Assembly (NCBI GenBank): GCA_018668635.1
Contig: JABJCN010000202.1
Span: 1 to 52,759, forward strand
DNA: 52,759 nucleotides
DNA from: Opitutia bacterium
GTDB lineage: Bacteria; Verrucomicrobiota; Verrucomicrobiia; Opitutales; JABJCN01
Direction: 5' to 3'
The notes under the pieces are model-generated. The model worked only from the letters and a program-made list of their open reading frames with translations, had not been told where the DNA came from and did not search any database. Shown here one piece after another: positions 51,307 to 52,759 of this stretch (position 1 is its first letter; each line of letters opens with the position of its first letter). The translations under genes and the position numbers were made by a program.

Positions 51307-52759
51307 TCATGGACTTACAGACCAACCCGCACTTTCTCCGTGATGGTAAAATGCATCATACAAGTCGCTGTAATAAATCCAGTAGACCGAGGCCTGCCGA
51401 TACAGGAATGGATATGCGGATTGACTCGTCCAGTACCAATTATTTGCAACCGGCAACCAGAGCCAGGAAGAAGAATCCCCTCCAGAAAGTGAAACCCAGC
51501 CCAAGTCAAGGTGATAGAGCCAACCATTACCCACAGGGTAGAAAGGTCCAATCCATGGATTATGATACCATCCATTTCCCAGATCCATTGTTTCAATTTG
51601 ATAGAACAATCCACTGGAGCGCCCTGTGCCAGATCGGTCATTTCTAAGCTTTGGCCAAGCGCCGGATGCCAGAGAGTTTTGAGCTCCGGTATTTAATGCA
51701 ACAACTGAACCATCAGATGCACCAATGTAGAGAATTCCATTGGCATCCATTGTTGGCGAGGAGTCAATGTAACCATAGGTTAGGGAATAATCCCAAAGCT
51801 CTGTGCCACTGCTGTCGAATGCCGTAATGCCACTGACATCCTGAGACTCCCCTGTCTCAGAATCCTCTGCAAGCCCAAAATAGGAGGGGATATAGACATT
51901 GCCCTCTGAATCAACAAGCGGGGCACTTAAAAAGACATCCCCAACATCCACGCTCCATAGCTCCACTCCTTCATTGTCAAGCGCGACCAGATAGCCTTCC
52001 CGTGTGGCGAAATAAATATTCCCCATGGGGCCAACCACAGGAGAACTGTCCAAGGTTTCATCATCTATGCTTTCCTCAAGGAGGCGATAGGTCCAGCGCA
52101 ACTGTCCGGAAGAATCCAGTGAATAAAAAGCACCGCTACCGGCACCGAAATAGAGGTTCCCATCCTCATCCAACGCAGGAGAGGATATTATGCTATTCTC
52201 TCCATTCAGACCAGTGGCAACCTCATAAGACCAAAGAAGAGTCCCGTCAGGATTCAGGGCGTAGAGTTTCCCGTCATGTGCGCCAAAGTAGATGGTTCCA
52301 TCTTCCCCTATGGCCGCAGAGGAATGAATTAAAACAGTATCTTCCGACTCCAGGAAGTACTCCCATTTAAGGGTGCCATCGGGGTTTAGCGCATAGAAAA
52401 AATTATCATTGGAACCAAAATATATAACCCCGTCCGCTCCTACCGAGGGAGAAGCCAAAAGATAATTACCGGTTTCATAGCTCCAGGAAAGTGCACCGGT
52501 TACTGCATTAATGGCATAAAGCTTGTTATCCCAGGAACCAACATAGACAGTGGACTCGTCTGGGCTAAGGGCAGGAACTGAATCCACCCAGTCTCCGGTT
52601 TCATATTCCCATTTCAATGTGCCATCAGAATTCAAGGCATAAAGCTTGTTATCCCCGGAACCAATAAAGACGGTCCCATCATTGGCCAAGGTAACACTGG
52701 AATAAATGACTCCACCAGTAGGGAACTCCCAAGTAATAGGATCCTCTGGAAGGTCACCA
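51307..52759 (-). CDS. PQQ-type beta-propeller protein with aromatic C-terminal domain (cut by right edge)
   Basis: The frame is open to the right edge, so the N-terminus is missing; the methionine-like TTG at 52689 is not a start. At least nine repeats of about 40 residues have the PQQ-like pattern DGTVFIGSGDNKLYALNSDG, LKWEYETG, and VYVGSWDNKLYAIN, forming a beta-propeller. The last 95 residues are rich in Trp and Tyr (NGWYHNPWIGPFYPVGNGW, WLYHLDLGWVSL, WYWTSQSAYPFLYR). This type of aromatic end domain is seen in verrucomicrobial exported proteins. The protein is probably secreted and bound to the cell surface. It lies upstream of the Pmp-like gene on the same strand. Confidence 0.85.
   Translation of the reverse strand, partial: GDLPEDPITWEFPTGGVIYSSVTLANDGTVFIGSGDNKLYALNSDGTLKWEYETGDWVDSVPALSPDESTVYVGSWDNKLYAINAVTGALSWSYETGNYLLASPSVGADGVIYFGSNDNFFYALNPDGTLKWEYFLESEDTVLIHSSAAIGEDGTIYFGAHDGKLYALNPDGTLLWSYEVATGLNGENSIISSPALDEDGNLYFGAGSGAFYSLDSSGQLRWTYRLLEESIDDETLDSSPVVGPMGNIYFATREGYLVALDNEGVELWSVDVGDVFLSAPLVDSEGNVYIPSYFGLAEDSETGESQDVSGITAFDSSGTELWDYSLTYGYIDSSPTMDANGILYIGASDGSVVALNTGAQNSLASGAWPKLRNDRSGTGRSSGLFYQIETMDLGNGWYHNPWIGPFYPVGNGWLYHLDLGWVSLSGGDSSSWLWLPVANNWYWTSQSAYPFLYRQASVYWIYYSDLYDAFYHHGESAGWSVSP

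Overview
The window looks like a chromosomal segment of a free-living member of the Verrucomicrobiota, most likely class Opitutae (inference). The grounds are a Planctomycetes/Verrucomicrobia-type bacterial microcompartment (BMC) locus, a gene of the verrucomicrobial/planctomycetal Minf_1886 family, Pmp-like surface repeats as in the wider PVC superphylum, and start sites that mostly lack Shine-Dalgarno sequences. No rRNA, CRISPR array, insertion sequence or phage gene was seen.

Layout. 1-11.5 kb: the edge of an unknown gene, a tRNA-Lys(CUU), and a complete-looking type II secretion (T2SS) operon on the minus strand, transcribed G-H-I-J-K-L-M-D-(C-like)-E-F. 11.8-12.8 kb: an AT-rich, membrane-anchored methyltransferase. 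13.0-20.5 kb: a translation cluster on the plus strand (rpmI, rplT, pheS, pheT, gatC, gatA, gatB), followed by a Minf_1886-family gene and an M16 peptidase. 23.7-33.5 kb: mixed housekeeping genes, namely a GNAT-fold acyltransferase, acs, queA, a YceI-like protein, argH, a very divergent purA and a somewhat divergent guaB. 33.6-35.6 kb: an overlapping, GC-richer menC-menE pair. 36.0-46.3 kb: the BMC region. 46.4-52.8 kb: a possible 38-residue membrane peptide, two MORN-like proteins, and two large secreted proteins (a Pmp/cadherin-like protein and a PQQ-type beta-propeller cut by the right edge).

The BMC locus reads as an L-fucose/L-rhamnose degradation organelle. FucU (mutarotase) and a rhamnulokinase feed sugar phosphates to a class II aldolase that carries extensions at both ends. 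The aldolase would release L-lactaldehyde. A CoA-acylating aldehyde dehydrogenase, PduL and acetate kinase would convert lactaldehyde to lactate and ATP, and a malate-dehydrogenase-like enzyme sits at the operon end. The shell would be built from three BMC-H hexamers with three different pore loops and three BMC-P pentamers, with no trimer gene. A DeoR-type regulator is divergent from pduL across a short region with repeated motifs. This BMC class has been described in Planctomycetes and Verrucomicrobia (general knowledge). The features here that may be new are the aldolase's double targeting and cysteine motifs, the glycine-only pore loop, the malate-type specificity residues of the dehydrogenase, and the 38-residue peptide beside the kinase.

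The T2SS and the large secreted proteins at the right end may be functionally linked as exporter and cargo, but only inference supports that.
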